Source: Coix lacryma-jobi var. lacryma-jobi | Lineage: Eukaryota; Streptophyta; Magnoliopsida; Poales; Poaceae | DNA length: 64,000 nucleotides | Direction: 5' to 3' | Assembly: GCA_009763385.1 (NCBI GenBank) | Contig: CM019822.1 | Span: 5,984,127-6,048,126, forward strand | Shown here: piece after piece, positions 54,768-64,000 of the stretch | Layout: every line of letters begins with the position of its first letter | Numbering within the stretch: the stretch's first letter is position 1 | Position numbers and translations under genes: made by a program | Notes under the pieces: generated by a model | What the model was told of the DNA's origin: nothing | Seen by the model: the letters and a program-made list of their open reading frames with translations, nothing else | The model's database searches: none

Positions 54768-57700
54768 ATGGACAACCCAACTGACAGCAGCGAGGGCAAA
54801 CTGGGACGTGGCTTCGCATCGGCCGACCAACTGGAAGAAGTGGATGTTGGCGACACAAGTAAAAGAAGGCCGGTGTTCATAAGTTCTAATTTAGACCCTG
54901 CTTTCAGAGTGCAGCTAGTAGATCTCCTAAAAGAGTTCAAAGATTGTTTCGCTTGGGACTACACAGAGATGCCCGGATTGGATCGGTCCATTGTTGAGCA
55001 TAAGTTGCCGATCAAGCCTGGATACCGCCCATACAAACAACCTCCGCGCAGGATCTACAAGGAGGAGGTATTGGCCGACGTGAAAAGAGAAGTGGAAAGA
55101 TTACTAGAAGCTAACTTCATTCGGCCGTGTCGATATACGGAGTGGATCTCCAATATTGTCCCGGTGTACAAGAAAAACGGGAAGATGAGGGTCTGCATCG
55201 ACTTCAGGAACCTCAACAAAGCCACTCCTATGGACGGTTATCCAATGCCGGTGGCCGATTTGCTAGTAGATGCTTCGGCCGGTTTTGAAATCATAAGCTT
55301 TATGGACGGCAACGCAGGTTACAATCAGATCTTCATGGCTGCAGGGGATGTGGCGAAGACCGCCTTCAGGTGCCCCGGCCATATAGGTTTGTTTGAATGG
55401 ATGGTTATGACTTTTGGTTTGAAAAATGCCGGTGCCACTTACCAACGAGCCATGAATTACATACTCCATGAGCTGATCGGCAAGATCGTAGAGATCTACA
55501 TTGATGATGTGGTGGTCAAATCCAGAAGCAGGGAAAGACACTTAGCCGATTTAAGGAAGACCTTGGAGTGCACGAGGAAACATGGTTTAAAGATGAATCC
55601 AACCAAGTGTGCATTTGGGGTGTCGGCTGGTGAGTTTCTGGGATTCCTGGTCCACAAAAAGGGGATCGAAGTCGGTAGGAAGAGCATGGAAGCAATTGAT
55701 AAGGTAGTGCCGCCGACCAATCTCAAAGAACTTCAATCACTGCTCGGCAAGATCAACTTTGTCAGAAGATTCATATCCAACTTGTCTGAGCGCGTGTTGC
55801 CATTTTCTCCACTATTGAAGCTCAAGAAAGATCAGGAGTTCGTGTGGGGTGACGTGCAACAAAAGGCTTTCGATGAGATCAAGGAGTACATGAAGGCACC
55901 CCCAGTATTGGTTCCTCCACAACTCGACAAGCCTTTCAAGTTGTACGTGGCGGCTGACAACCTAACGATAGGGTCGGCCCTCATGCAAGAATTCGAAGGG
56001 AAAGAGAGAGTCATAGCCTATCTTAGCCGAAAGCTACTGGACCCCGAGACAAGGTATTCGGCTACGGAAAAGTTGTGCTTGTGCGTTTTCTATTCCTGTA
56101 CCAAGTTTCGGCACTATCTACTGAATGCCGAATGCGTGGTAGTATCAGAATTTGATGTAATCAAGCACATGTTATTAATGCCGATTTTAAGTGGAAGGAT
56201 CAGTAAATGGGTTTTGGCCCTTTCTGAATTTGATTTGCGTTTTGAATCGGCAAAGGCTGTTAAAGGTCAGATTATGGCTGATTTTGTCACTCACCACCGT
56301 GATCCTAATGCTAACATGGTAGCCATTATCCCTTGGGCATTGTTTTTTGATGGATCCTCGTGCAGCAAAGGTGGTGGAGTCGGGATAGTGTTGATTTCTC
56401 CCAAGGGGGCACCCTTCAAGTACTCTATACCGATCGAGTACCCGGTAACTAATAATCAAGCAGAGTACGAAGCACTGCTCCGAGGACTACGGTTGCTTGT
56501 GGACATAAAGGCAGACGCCGTGGAGATCTTCGGTGACTCGGAATTGGTGATCAAGCAATTGACCGGCAAATACGAGTGCAAGAACGACACGCTGCAGGAA
56601 TATCTCGAAGGTTGCCAAGAGCTCCTCAGACAGTTTCGATCGGCAACCTTGCAACATATTCCTAGGGGGCAAAACGAAGAAGCAAACCAGTTGGCTCAGG
56701 CAGCTTCTGGGTATAGGGAGAATCAAAACATTTTTGCACTTGAGGGAGAGCAAACAATACCAGAAGGTGATCAAGCAGTCCCAAGTGATAATCAGGCAAT
56801 TGAAGATTGGAGAGACAACATTGCCGATTACCTCAGGGACCCATCCAGGAAAGTCTCCCGAAAACTCAGGTACAAGGCTCTTAAGTTCACGCTCTTGGAC
56901 AATCAATTGTACTACAAATCCATAGATGGGGTTTTGCTTAAATGCCTGAACCAAGACGGGGCTAGGAAACTGATGTATGAGGTGCACGAAGGCGTATGTG
57001 GTGCACACCAGTCGGCTCACCGTATGAGATGGTTAATCAGGAGGACTGGATATTTTTGGCCGACTATGCTCGAAGATTGCTTTAAGTATTACAAAGGTTG
57101 TCAGGATTGTCAGCGATTCGGCAATGTGCAAAGGGCTCCAGCATCGGCCATGAATCCGATTGTTAAGCCTTGGCCTTTCAGAGGATGGGGCATTGATTTG
57201 ATCGGCCAGATTCACCCTCCATCTAGCAAAGGACATAAGTTTGTCCTGTTGGCCACAGATTACTTCACCAAGTGGGTTGAAGCCATCCCATTGAAGAAGG
57301 TGACGTCAGAAAACATGGTGTCTTTCGTCAGGGAGCATATCATTTACCGATTCGGCATTCCTCAGTCCATCACCACCGATCAGGGAACTCAGTTCACTTC
57401 CTCGGAGTTTTGTGACTTTGCCGAAGGGATGGGGATTAAACTATATAATTCTTCTCCTTACTATGCACAGGCCAATGGGCAGGCAGAGGCTTCTAACAAA
57501 ATCATGATTAAAATCATTCAAAAGAAGATCGAAGAGAAACCTAAAAGGTGGCACTTGGTACTCAACGAAGCTTTGTGGGCGTACCGAATGGCTTGTCATG
57601 GGTCGACTCAGACGTCGCCATACGAGTTGGTCTACGGGCATCACGCAGTGCTACCGTGGGAGTTGCAGTCGGGGTCAAGACGAGTTACATTGCAGAACGA

Positions 57701-58064
57701 TCTGGCTAAAGAAAATTATAAGGATTTGATGATGGATGAGCTAGAGGATTTGCATTTGATTCGTCTCAAGGCCTTGGAAAATATTGAGAAGAATAAGATA
57801 CGCGTTGCCAAGTACTACAACTCGAAAGTGAGAGAAAAAGGATTTGAAGAGGGAGACTTGGTTTGGAAAATTATCTTGCCAATCGGTACCAAAGACAAGG
57901 TATTCGGCAAATGGTCCCCTAACTGGGAAGGGCCTTTTCGGATTCTGAGACGTGCTCCGGGTAATGCGTATGTTCTGAAAACCCTCCAAGGAGAAGAGTT
58001 TGCTAGGGCAATTAATGGACGTTATCTAAAGAGGTTTCATCCTAGCGTGGAGGTCGGTGCATAA
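54768..58064 (+). CDS. Element C RT, RNase H, second RNase H, integrase
   Basis: The 1098-codon frame has RT at about residues 100-330 (RVCIDFRNLNKATPMDGYPM, catalytic EIYIDDVVVKS near 243). Ty3-type RNase H follows at 370-480 (KLYVAADNLTIGSALMQEF, TRYSATEKLCLCVFY). A second RNase H lies at 525-640 (ALFFDGSSCSKGGGVGIVLI, NNQAEYEALLRGL, FGDSELVIKQLTGKYECKN), which defines Tat elements. The integrase has an HHCC finger at 735-782 (HEGVCGAHQSAH ... CQDCQRF), a DDE core with GIDLIGQ (807), TTDQGTQF (870) and ANGQAEASNK (902), and a GPFRILRR tail. No internal stop or shift is seen, so pol looks functional. Confidence 0.95.
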   Translation: MDNPTDSSEGKLGRGFASADQLEEVDVGDTSKRRPVFISSNLDPAFRVQLVDLLKEFKDCFAWDYTEMPGLDRSIVEHKLPIKPGYRPYKQPPRRIYKEEVLADVKREVERLLEANFIRPCRYTEWISNIVPVYKKNGKMRVCIDFRNLNKATPMDGYPMPVADLLVDASAGFEIISFMDGNAGYNQIFMAAGDVAKTAFRCPGHIGLFEWMVMTFGLKNAGATYQRAMNYILHELIGKIVEIYIDDVVVKSRSRERHLADLRKTLECTRKHGLKMNPTKCAFGVSAGEFLGFLVHKKGIEVGRKSMEAIDKVVPPTNLKELQSLLGKINFVRRFISNLSERVLPFSPLLKLKKDQEFVWGDVQQKAFDEIKEYMKAPPVLVPPQLDKPFKLYVAADNLTIGSALMQEFEGKERVIAYLSRKLLDPETRYSATEKLCLCVFYSCTKFRHYLLNAECVVVSEFDVIKHMLLMPILSGRISKWVLALSEFDLRFESAKAVKGQIMADFVTHHRDPNANMVAIIPWALFFDGSSCSKGGGVGIVLISPKGAPFKYSIPIEYPVTNNQAEYEALLRGLRLLVDIKADAVEIFGDSELVIKQLTGKYECKNDTLQEYLEGCQELLRQFRSATLQHIPRGQNEEANQLAQAASGYRENQNIFALEGEQTIPEGDQAVPSDNQAIEDWRDNIADYLRDPSRKVSRKLRYKALKFTLLDNQLYYKSIDGVLLKCLNQDGARKLMYEVHEGVCGAHQSAHRMRWLIRRTGYFWPTMLEDCFKYYKGCQDCQRFGNVQRAPASAMNPIVKPWPFRGWGIDLIGQIHPPSSKGHKFVLLATDYFTKWVEAIPLKKVTSENMVSFVREHIIYRFGIPQSITTDQGTQFTSSEFCDFAEGMGIKLYNSSPYYAQANGQAEASNKIMIKIIQKKIEEKPKRWHLVLNEALWAYRMACHGSTQTSPYELVYGHHAVLPWELQSGSRRVTLQNDLAKENYKDLMMDELEDLHLIRLKALENIEKNKIRVAKYYNSKVREKGFEEGDLVWKIILPIGTKDKVFGKWSPNWEGPFRILRRAPGNAYVLKTLQGEEFARAINGRYLKRFHPSVEVGA

Positions 58065-58351
58065 CGGAATCAAGGACCAGCGGGCACCGATGGCCGATAC
58101 AAAATGGTGTCGCCCCTAGCGCAAAAGATGGCCGATAGATTCTATCGTCCTTAGAACAAAAAACAGCCGGCACGGCATGTGTCGCCTCTAGCACAAAAAA
58201 CGCAGAAATACGGGGCCAAGTGCACGCGATGTTGTGCAATCGGCTAGATAAATCAAACGCTCAACAGGCGCAGGACAGGAGAACAGGTTGTGCGTATGAA
58301 CATAGCAGAATAGAACATTGTTCGTAGTAAGGAATGTGCAAAAGGTGCAGA
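58065..58351 (+). other. Spacer after element C pol
   Basis: Non-coding, with imperfect repeats of GATGGCCGATA / GTCGCCCCTAGCGCAAAA / GTCGCCTCTAGCACAAAA at 58085-58210. It lies between the pol stop and the 3' end of the first antisense gene and probably carries the 3' UTR of both. Confidence 0.6.
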
Positions 58352-59234
58352 TCAGTTATCGAACATCCTGTTGATGACTGTCTGCGGATTGGTGACTGCG
58401 GCGAGGGCGCGAGCATGATCTTCGTAGGAGTCCAGAAGATCATCGATCTGCTCGACGTCCTCCGGACCTGCTCCGCCGGGGAAGCCAACCGGCGTCACGG
58501 AAAAATCTTCCTCTGCGCGGACCGTTAGCGCCGACAGCCCCAGCGCCACGCCATGGTGCACACCCTGCAGGGCGACCTGCTCGACGCGGCCGTGTACATT
58601 GGCCAGGCGCGCCTCGGCAGTGTCACCCTGGGCTTTCACCCGGTCTGCGACGGCGTTCGCCGCCATCTTCAGACGCTCTAGCTCTTCAGACAGTGCTATG
58701 AACGACGAGTTGAAATGGATCGGTTAGAAGATCAACAAGAACGACCAAAAACCGATCTAGGATTGGGTGTTCATACCCGTGATTGCGTCGCAGAACTGCC
58801 GGCGTTGATCCTCCCACTCCAGCTGGTCTATCCCGTACTGCTTCGAGACGGCGGCCAGCTCTTCCCGGGACTCGTCCCGCAGCGCCATGAAGTTTAAAGC
58901 GTCGTTGTGGTCGTAAAGGCCGCCGTCGGAATCCCGGTCCGGGCTCGCCTCCCAAGGATGGGAGTGGTAGGAGAGACTGTCGGAGGAGCTTGGCGAATCC
59001 GATGGTGGAGCCTCTGGCCTCCCCGACGCTGAAGAAGGCCGGGCATGCCCGCCGGCGGAGGAAATAACGGGGACCCTGTCAGCAAGCAGCAACCGAGCAT
59101 GAGCGAAATCTTCAAGAAACTGCCACAAAGGACGTAAGCGAAGAGTCCTACCCGTGCCGACGGAGGCGCCGAGCGCGGCTCCCTTCGGCTTCCTCGGTCG
59201 CCGGGCGTTTGCCGCGGTCATCATGGCTCGCCAT
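58352..59234 (-). CDS. Element C antisense gene 2 (three exons, 241 aa)
   Basis: On the minus strand, exons 59234-59152, 59075-58777 and 58695-58352 join in one frame (83+299+344 bp = 242 codons with stop). Introns of 76 and 81 bp have GT...AG ends (donors CACGG/GTAGGA and ACGG/GTATGA; acceptors TGACAG and TTCATAG). The product begins MASHDDRGKRPATEEAEGSR, has a Ser/Pro/Asp-rich middle, then YDHNDALNFMALRDESREEL and a helical, Ala-rich C-terminal half (ERLKMAANAVADRVKAQGDT). I recognise no domain. Tat elements are known to carry antisense ORFs of unknown function here. The ATG at 59234 was chosen because only its frame splices through. Confidence 0.72.
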
Positions 59235-59721
59235 TGCACTCGGAAAGTTAGGGTTTCCTGGGGCAGAACGAACAAGGAAGCCGAGGCGGCGAGAGTACTA
59301 AAGGAGTGGATGCAAGATTGGGAGAAGGCAGGCCTCCAGGGACGATCTATGTCGAATATCAACCGACGGATTGGGGTTTTTTCCGTTTCCCAAGATGGGC
59401 TTCTACAGTAATGGGCTGCGTAGGCCGTCTGAGTGCACTCACGTACATGTTCGGCGGAGAATAGAGCGCCTGTCTTCGGCAAAACTGCCGATTTAGGTGT
59501 TCGAAACAAACACTGGCCAGATTGCCGAACAGGTTCACACGGTTAAATACGGTGTCATCAGAACGGTAACCGATTGGATGCAAAATGCAGATATGTTACA
59601 AATGGCCAAGCACATGGAATAGAGTACGCCCTGATTCCGAAAGATCAGTCACAGATTGATTTCAAGAAAAAGATGAAAGGACTTCTTATCCACATAACAG
59701 GAGTCGATTACAAATGAAGGA
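59235..59721 (-). promoter_or_regulatory. Region between the two antisense genes
   Basis: No gene assigned. It should contain the promoter of antisense gene 2 and the 3' end of antisense gene 1. The long minus-strand frame reaching 59509 is an upstream extension that does not splice in phase. Confidence 0.45.
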
Positions 59722-60373
59722 TCAGTTCGTCCATGTCATTCTATTTCTAATCGGAAGATCAGAATCAAAAGAGTCGGCCAAGTCTGTTCCGGCTTCTTTC
59801 ATATCCTCAACAGAGCGTGCTATCCTAAATTCTAGTCCTCGCTCACAAACGTCAAAATGGCGATAGTCGGCACCAGAATGGATCCGGACGGCATTGAAAG
59901 CAAGTGCTGCGCCGTAGCCCATGCCGGCCCTAGAAATGTCAGGAAGGATCCGCTTGATCTCATTCACCTGCCTTAGAGACACCATGTCTGGCACATTGGC
60001 TGAAGTAGCAAGGTCGGCGATAGCAGCTTCAAGGGAGTGGAGCCTAGTCTCCAGAGCTAAATGGAAAAGGGGTCAAGCAGAAGGAAGGGCTAAGAAAAGG
60101 ACAGTTGAAGGATGCTTACCGATGGCTTGTTCCCGAAAGGTATCGCGCTCCTGAGAGATTTGAATAATCTCCCGATTCTTCTTTCCTAGATCAGACTGGA
60201 GATCTGTAACCTTCTGAGCCAGGTCCTCGGTGAGGTCGTCGCCAGTCCTCCTGAAGGGGAAACAAAATGAGGCATAATTATCCAAAGCGAAAAGATCAAA
60301 GCAGAAGCAACCTTCTCTTAGAAGTGCTGGTATCGCCATGCTCGAGACTGTAATGGCTTGCTTGGGAAGACAT
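59722..60373 (-). CDS. Element C antisense gene 1 (three exons, 175 aa)
   Basis: Exons 60373-60312, 60250-60120 and 60056-59722 join in one frame (62+131+335 bp = 176 codons with stop). Introns of 61 and 63 bp have GT...AG ends (donors AGAAG/GTTGCT and ATCG/GTAAGC; acceptors CCCTTCAG and CATTTAG). The product starts MSSQASHYSLEHGDTSTSKR. A coiled coil covers residues 25-85 (LTEDLAQKVTDLQSDLGKKN ... ALETRLHSLEAAIADLATS), and a compact C-terminal part reads VPDMVSLRQVNEIKRILPDI ... DYRHFDVCERGLEFRIARSV. No known domain. With gene 2 it forms a head-to-tail antisense pair between pol and the 3' LTR. Intact frame and canonical splice sites argue that it is expressed as spliced RNA. Confidence 0.75.
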
Positions 60374-60607
60374 TTTCCGGTTCAGGGCAAGAGAAGAGAG
60401 GGTTTTTCTAGATGAAGAAGCTAAACAGAGGAATTCGGAAAGTTCAGGCCGAGATGGAATAGAAAGGAATTTTTAAGGATCTCGAATGCATTGGAAGGCG
60501 AGTCGGCAGCTGTGATGATTAATGACAAAGGAAGTCGGACGCTTCCAGAGACTCTACAGTGGTGCGAAAAGAAGAAGATGAATTTAGGAATAAAACATTT
60601 ATCCCAA
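60374..60607 (-). promoter_or_regulatory. Upstream region of antisense gene 1
   Basis: Non-coding, between the antisense start and the polypurine tract. It is the expected promoter region for minus-strand transcription. No TATA box is certain. Confidence 0.4.
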
Positions 60608-60621
60608 AATTAGGGGGCATG
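60606..60621 (+). other. Element C polypurine tract
   Basis: AAAATTAGGGGGCATG immediately precedes the 3' LTR start at 60622. Confidence 0.75.
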
Positions 60622-62062
60622 TGTTAACACCGAGTTTTCGCACTATGACAAGTGAACCGGCGCTATGATAATTCGGCGAACGCCGCCGCTGGAAGGATTC
60701 GGCAGACGGCGGATGCGGTCGGCTAACTCAATGTATTCGGCAAGGCTGTGAAAGCGATTAGTCAACAGCGAGCGGGTTCGGCAACGTAACGCTACGGTCG
60801 GTTACCTCGAGCCAAGCCAGTTTGCGACGAATACAGCATGTCGAGAAGATTTAGCGATGGGAATCTCGTTCATTTTAGCGCATGCCGGTTATTAAAGGAA
60901 GCTTGGAGCAAAAGGCATCATGTTTCTGATAGTTTCCTAATTTATCATTGTAATCGTGTTCTTCTAGGACTCAGATAGGTTTCCTGTTTTATCGTTGTAA
61001 TCGTGTCCTCCTAGGACTCGTAGGACACCAGGGTATAAATATAAACCCTGAGACTATTGTAAATCTGTTCACAATCAATACAACCAACCCCGGCCCCGTG
61101 CCGTCTTCGAGTCCAAGTCGTGTCGTCGTGTTCTTCGAGAGGGGCCATCGATCCGTCGACCTCCGTAAGTTCCGGCAACCTTGCTATCATGTCTAGTATC
61201 GTGCGGCGGATTTAGATATGGTGCAAGTAGTCTCGTACGATAAGCTTAGTATCGTGCGGCGGATTTAAGCTTATGACGGGAGGTCTTTGTTTATGTCTTG
61301 TATCGTGCGGCGGATTGAGACATGAGTAAAGATAGTTATCGGCTCTGTTAGATTTGGCAATCTGATAGATTCATTAAGTTACCTTGTGTTATATGTTTTG
61401 TTACGTTTATCTTATCATAACACTTTTGCCCAATCTAGATACCGTCCGGTTCGGCTCCATCTTTATAGATCTGCTCTATTTCACGTTTATTATTGGAAAG
61501 TCTGTTATGCGGTAGATCTATTGTTCGTAATAGCCGAATTGGATCGTATCTGGGTTGCCACGTGGTGAGGGTTCATGCATGTTAAGCGTGTTTGATCTAT
61601 GACAAGGCTAGGTGTCGTGCGGCAGGCGCAGGCTTTAGATTAGCTTAGTCATGCTTAGCTTGTATGTTCAATCTCCATGGACCCCAACTCGGTTGTACAA
61701 TCGAGATTGGTTAAGTTTTAACTTATATATAATACGTCATGCGAGTACGATTCTCATGCAAACGTGTTCGGCAACCTGTTATTCATGTGACTCTGTTCAT
61801 ATTGCCGAATAATCTTTAAACCTGTTGGCAGATAGCTTTCATAGCTATATGTCGTCGCAAGTGGCTTCAGGGCCGTACATCTTGGAACTGTCTGGTCATA
61901 CCCGGCACGTTCCAGCTTTGTATTTAACAGTTTATCTCCCTTGTTAGTTGCAGGTCAAACTGACTGGCACGCACCGGACTTCTGAGCACCCGGGCCACGA
62001 TTGAAGCCAGCTTCTTCGGCTTGCCGTGTGCTTGGCGCAGAGCGCCATTTTTTGCGCCAACA
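60622..62062 (+). repeat. Element C 3' LTR
   Basis: 1441 bp, almost identical to 49991-51431. The differences I saw are near 60656 (G/A), 60780, 60829 and 60978. It is followed by ACAAC at 62063. Confidence 0.96.
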
Positions 62063-63265
62063 ACAACCATATCAATACAAACCGGCCCCGTGCCACCTTC
62101 GAGTCCTTAGTCGTGTCGTCGAGTTCTTCGAGAGGAATCATCGATCCGTCGACCTCCGTAAGTACCGGCAACCTTGTTATCATGTCTAGTATCATGCGGT
62201 GGATTTAGATATGATGCAAGTAGTCTCGTATGTTAAGCTTAGTATCGTGCGGCGGATTTAAGCTTATGACGAGAAGTTTTTGCTTATGCCTTGTATCGTG
62301 CGGCGGATTGAGTCATGAGTAAAAATAGTTATCGGCTCTATTAGATTTGGCAGATCTAATAGATTTATTAAGTTATCATGTGTTATATGTTTTACTTTAT
62401 TTAATTCTTGTAACACTCTTTTGTCGAATCTAGATTGATCTTTCTTCGGCCTTGTTGCACGAGTTTACTTGTGCTTAGCTAATCATAAGATCATAATGGC
62501 CGAATTAACTTTCAATCTAGATTGTTACATGTTGTGGGTTCATGCATGTCAATTATGGTTAGGCTTTGATAGAACTGAGTGTCGTGCGGCAGATGCAGGT
62601 TTTAGATTAGTTTAATCATGCTTGCTTGTATGTTCCTTCTTCATGGACCCCAGTTCGGCTAGTTTGCCGATTCTGGTTAAGCTTACATGAGTGATGAGTT
62701 CATATAGATCTGTTCAGATGTATGTATGCTTTTAGCTTCTTATAATTAGATCGTATCATGCGGTGGATTAATCTAATTATAAGGAGTGGTGTAGACTTGT
62801 AGCAAGTGGTATCATGCGGTGGATTAGCTTTGCTTAAGTTTATGCTTGACGGGTTTATGAAGGCTAGACGTGCGGCAGACTAGTTGGATTAGCCTATGCA
62901 TGTGTTATCTGAATAGATTTATATTTACAAGTTGCCCTTTTATCCTTTTGTTACATATGTGTTCGGCACACAACACGTTTACGTGTTTTCCCTTTACGTT
63001 TGCCGAATGACATTATAAACCTGTTTCGACAAACAGCTTCTATAGCTGTGTGCCGTCGTGATTGGCTTTCAAAGCCATACATATGGAACTGTCTGGTCTC
63101 ACCCGACATGTTGCAAAGGTATTCTCACACTTTTATCCCTTGTTGGTTTTCAGGTCAAACCGACTGGCACGTCTCCGGATTCAGTACACTCCGGGCACCC
63201 GATTGAAGCTAGCCTCGTTCGGCTTGCTGTGTGTCTGGCGCGAGGCATCACGTTTTGCGTCAACA
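62063..63265 (+). repeat. Element E 5' LTR, right fragment
   Basis: It starts with the duplicated ACAAC (62063-62067) and continues the LTR. It holds several TATC(G/A)TGCGG(C/T)GGATT motifs (for example near 62190, 62242, 62302, 62754 and 62811) and the GCGTCAACA end. It aligns with the inverse of 12181-13380 in element A. Confidence 0.88.
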
Positions 63266-63291
63266 CACTTTTTGGCACGCCTGGTGGGACC
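63266..63291 (+). other. Element E candidate primer-binding region
   Basis: CACTTTTTGGCACGCCTGGT then GGGACC directly follows E's LTR, identical to element C. Confidence 0.6.
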
Positions 63292-63299
63292 AACTCTCC

Positions 63300-64000
63300 T
63301 GTAACACCCTAAAATTTCTCCAAAGCCAAATAGATGAAAATGCTTTAATTGTGATTTTTGTGAGCATTTAACCTAGGGGTTAAATAATTTTTGTTGAATT
63401 AAAATAATAGTGGCAACATGTTTTTGCATTCATGCTGGTGCATTATATTTATTGAAGTGACTGGTGTTTGCCAAAATTCAAAATGAATTCAAACTTCCTT
63501 TGAAATGGTTTGAAAATGTGTTGAAAATAAAATGGAAAAGAGTTCTTATTCTTTTCTCCTCCCTCCCTTGCATCTGGCCCAAGCGGCCTGGCGGCCCAAT
63601 CCGCCGGCGCTCCCTCCCTTCTCTTTCCCCCCCCCCCACACTGGGCCTCCCTCCTCCCCTTTCCCTTCACCCGCGCGGCCCGCAGGCCGGCCCAGTCGGC
63701 GCCCGCAGAAGCAACCGCCCGCGCCCTCCCTTTCTCTCTCTGACACCGCGGGCCACCTTGTCAGTCGGCCTCTTCTCCCTCCTCTGCCGCACGGCCGCGC
63801 CGCCTGCACAACCGCGCGCGCCCGAGTCTTCCGCGCGTCGTGGGAGCGTCCGCGCACCTTCCCTCTCGGCTTTTATCGCGTGCGCCCGCATCCCCGCTCC
63901 TCCTTTCCCTCAATTGCTCTCTCCGCGCACACTGCTGAGCGCCCGAACGCCACCAGAGCTTCCCCGCCGACATTGCCGCCGCCGCCGTAGTCGAGCCGCC
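63300..64000 (+). repeat. Start of a Tekay-like LTR (partial)
   Basis: Begins TGTAACACCCTAAAATTTCT, with an AT-rich first 230 bp and a GC-rich promoter-like block after it that runs off the window edge. It is related to the inverse of 1-1752 but clearly diverged. It interrupts element E 34 bp after the LTR. Open frames in 63530-63990 are GC-composition artefacts. Confidence 0.82.

Larger units (their letters stand above)
49991..62062 (+). mobile_element. Element C: full-length Tat-lineage Ty3/gypsy retrotransposon
   Basis: Two 1441-bp LTRs (TGTTAACACCGAG...TTGCGCCAACA) are flanked by ACAAC at 49986-49990 and 62063-62067. The interior encodes Gag, protease, RT, RNase H, a second RNase H and integrase on the plus strand, and two spliced antisense genes before the 3' LTR. 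By eye only about four base differences separate the LTRs, so the insertion is very recent. The dual RNase H, the CPFFRHCWNEG zinc finger and the antisense genes are Tat features. pol is open over 1098 codons. Confidence 0.96.
49648..63299 (+). mobile_element. Element E: 5' LTR and primer region, interior cut off
   Basis: The LTR starts TGTTGACACCAG at 49648 and ends GCGTCAACA at 63265, interrupted by C (49991-62062). Its own length without C is 1541 bp. A primer-site region CACTTTTTGGCACGCCTGGT... follows at 63266. At 63300 another LTR starts, so E's interior lies outside the window if it exists. Sequence order matches element A inverted, so E is A-family in plus orientation. Confidence 0.85.

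Noticed and set aside
63532..63990. 152-codon Pro/Arg-rich ORF at the right edge
   Set aside because: Lies in the GC-rich block of a Tekay-like LTR; similar ORFs appear in the related LTR at 929-1609. No family match.

Overview
The window is plant nuclear DNA, almost certainly from a large-genome grass (panicoid type; the species cannot be fixed from sequence alone). It is a nest of transposable elements, and I found no convincing host single-copy gene. The lineages present are typical of grasses: a Sirevirus (Ty1/copia), Tekay-like chromoviruses and Tat-lineage Ty3/gypsy elements with a second RNase H, a CACTA transposon carrying a TNP2-type transposase plus a Ulp1-like protease gene, and a small MITE. 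Nearly all boundaries are base-precise, because LTR ends (TG...CA), target-site duplications (TSDs), primer-binding sites and polypurine tracts can be read directly.

Layout. (1) 1-6073, minus strand: truncated Tekay-like chromovirus (3' LTR, pol with chromodomain, gag), broken by nonsense changes and frameshifts. (2) 6074-6277 and 47983-49647: a 65-bp tandem array, an 86-bp tandem array and the integrase C-terminus of an old minus-strand Tat-like element. (3) 6278-47982, plus: a Sirevirus inserted in the 65-bp array, with 2.16/2.18-kb LTRs, an initiator-Met PBS, decayed gag/PR/INT and an open RT-RNase H. (4) 12051-43108: a 31-kb CACTA element inserted in the Sirevirus pol (TSD AGC; about 10.6 kb without its own insertions). 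(5) Inside the CACTA, two further LTR elements: A (12181-19641, minus, TSD GGTTA), non-autonomous and carrying a germin-like gene fragment; and B (24053-37014, plus, TSD AGCTT), a Ty3/gypsy element with 4.2-kb LTRs whose first reading frame starts with a histone-H3-tail-like peptide. (6) 49648-63265: 5' LTR of element E (A family), split by C (49991-62062, TSD ACAAC), a very young full-length Tat element. (7) 63300-64000: start of another Tekay-like LTR that cuts E off 34 bp after its LTR.

How the parts work together. C encodes Gag, protease, reverse transcriptase, two RNases H and integrase, and carries two antisense intron-containing genes between pol and its 3' LTR. A and E share with C the primer-site region and a repeated LTR motif, so C-type elements are plausible mobilisers of A. 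The CACTA encodes a transposase (broken in this copy) flanked by arrays of its presumed binding motif, and on the same strand a Ulp1-like protease and an RNase-H1-type hybrid-binding-domain ORF beside an unusual array of covarying hairpins.

Most interesting points: the two spliced antisense genes in C; the H3-tail-like N-terminus in B; the captured germin fragment in A; and the covarying hairpin array in the CACTA.
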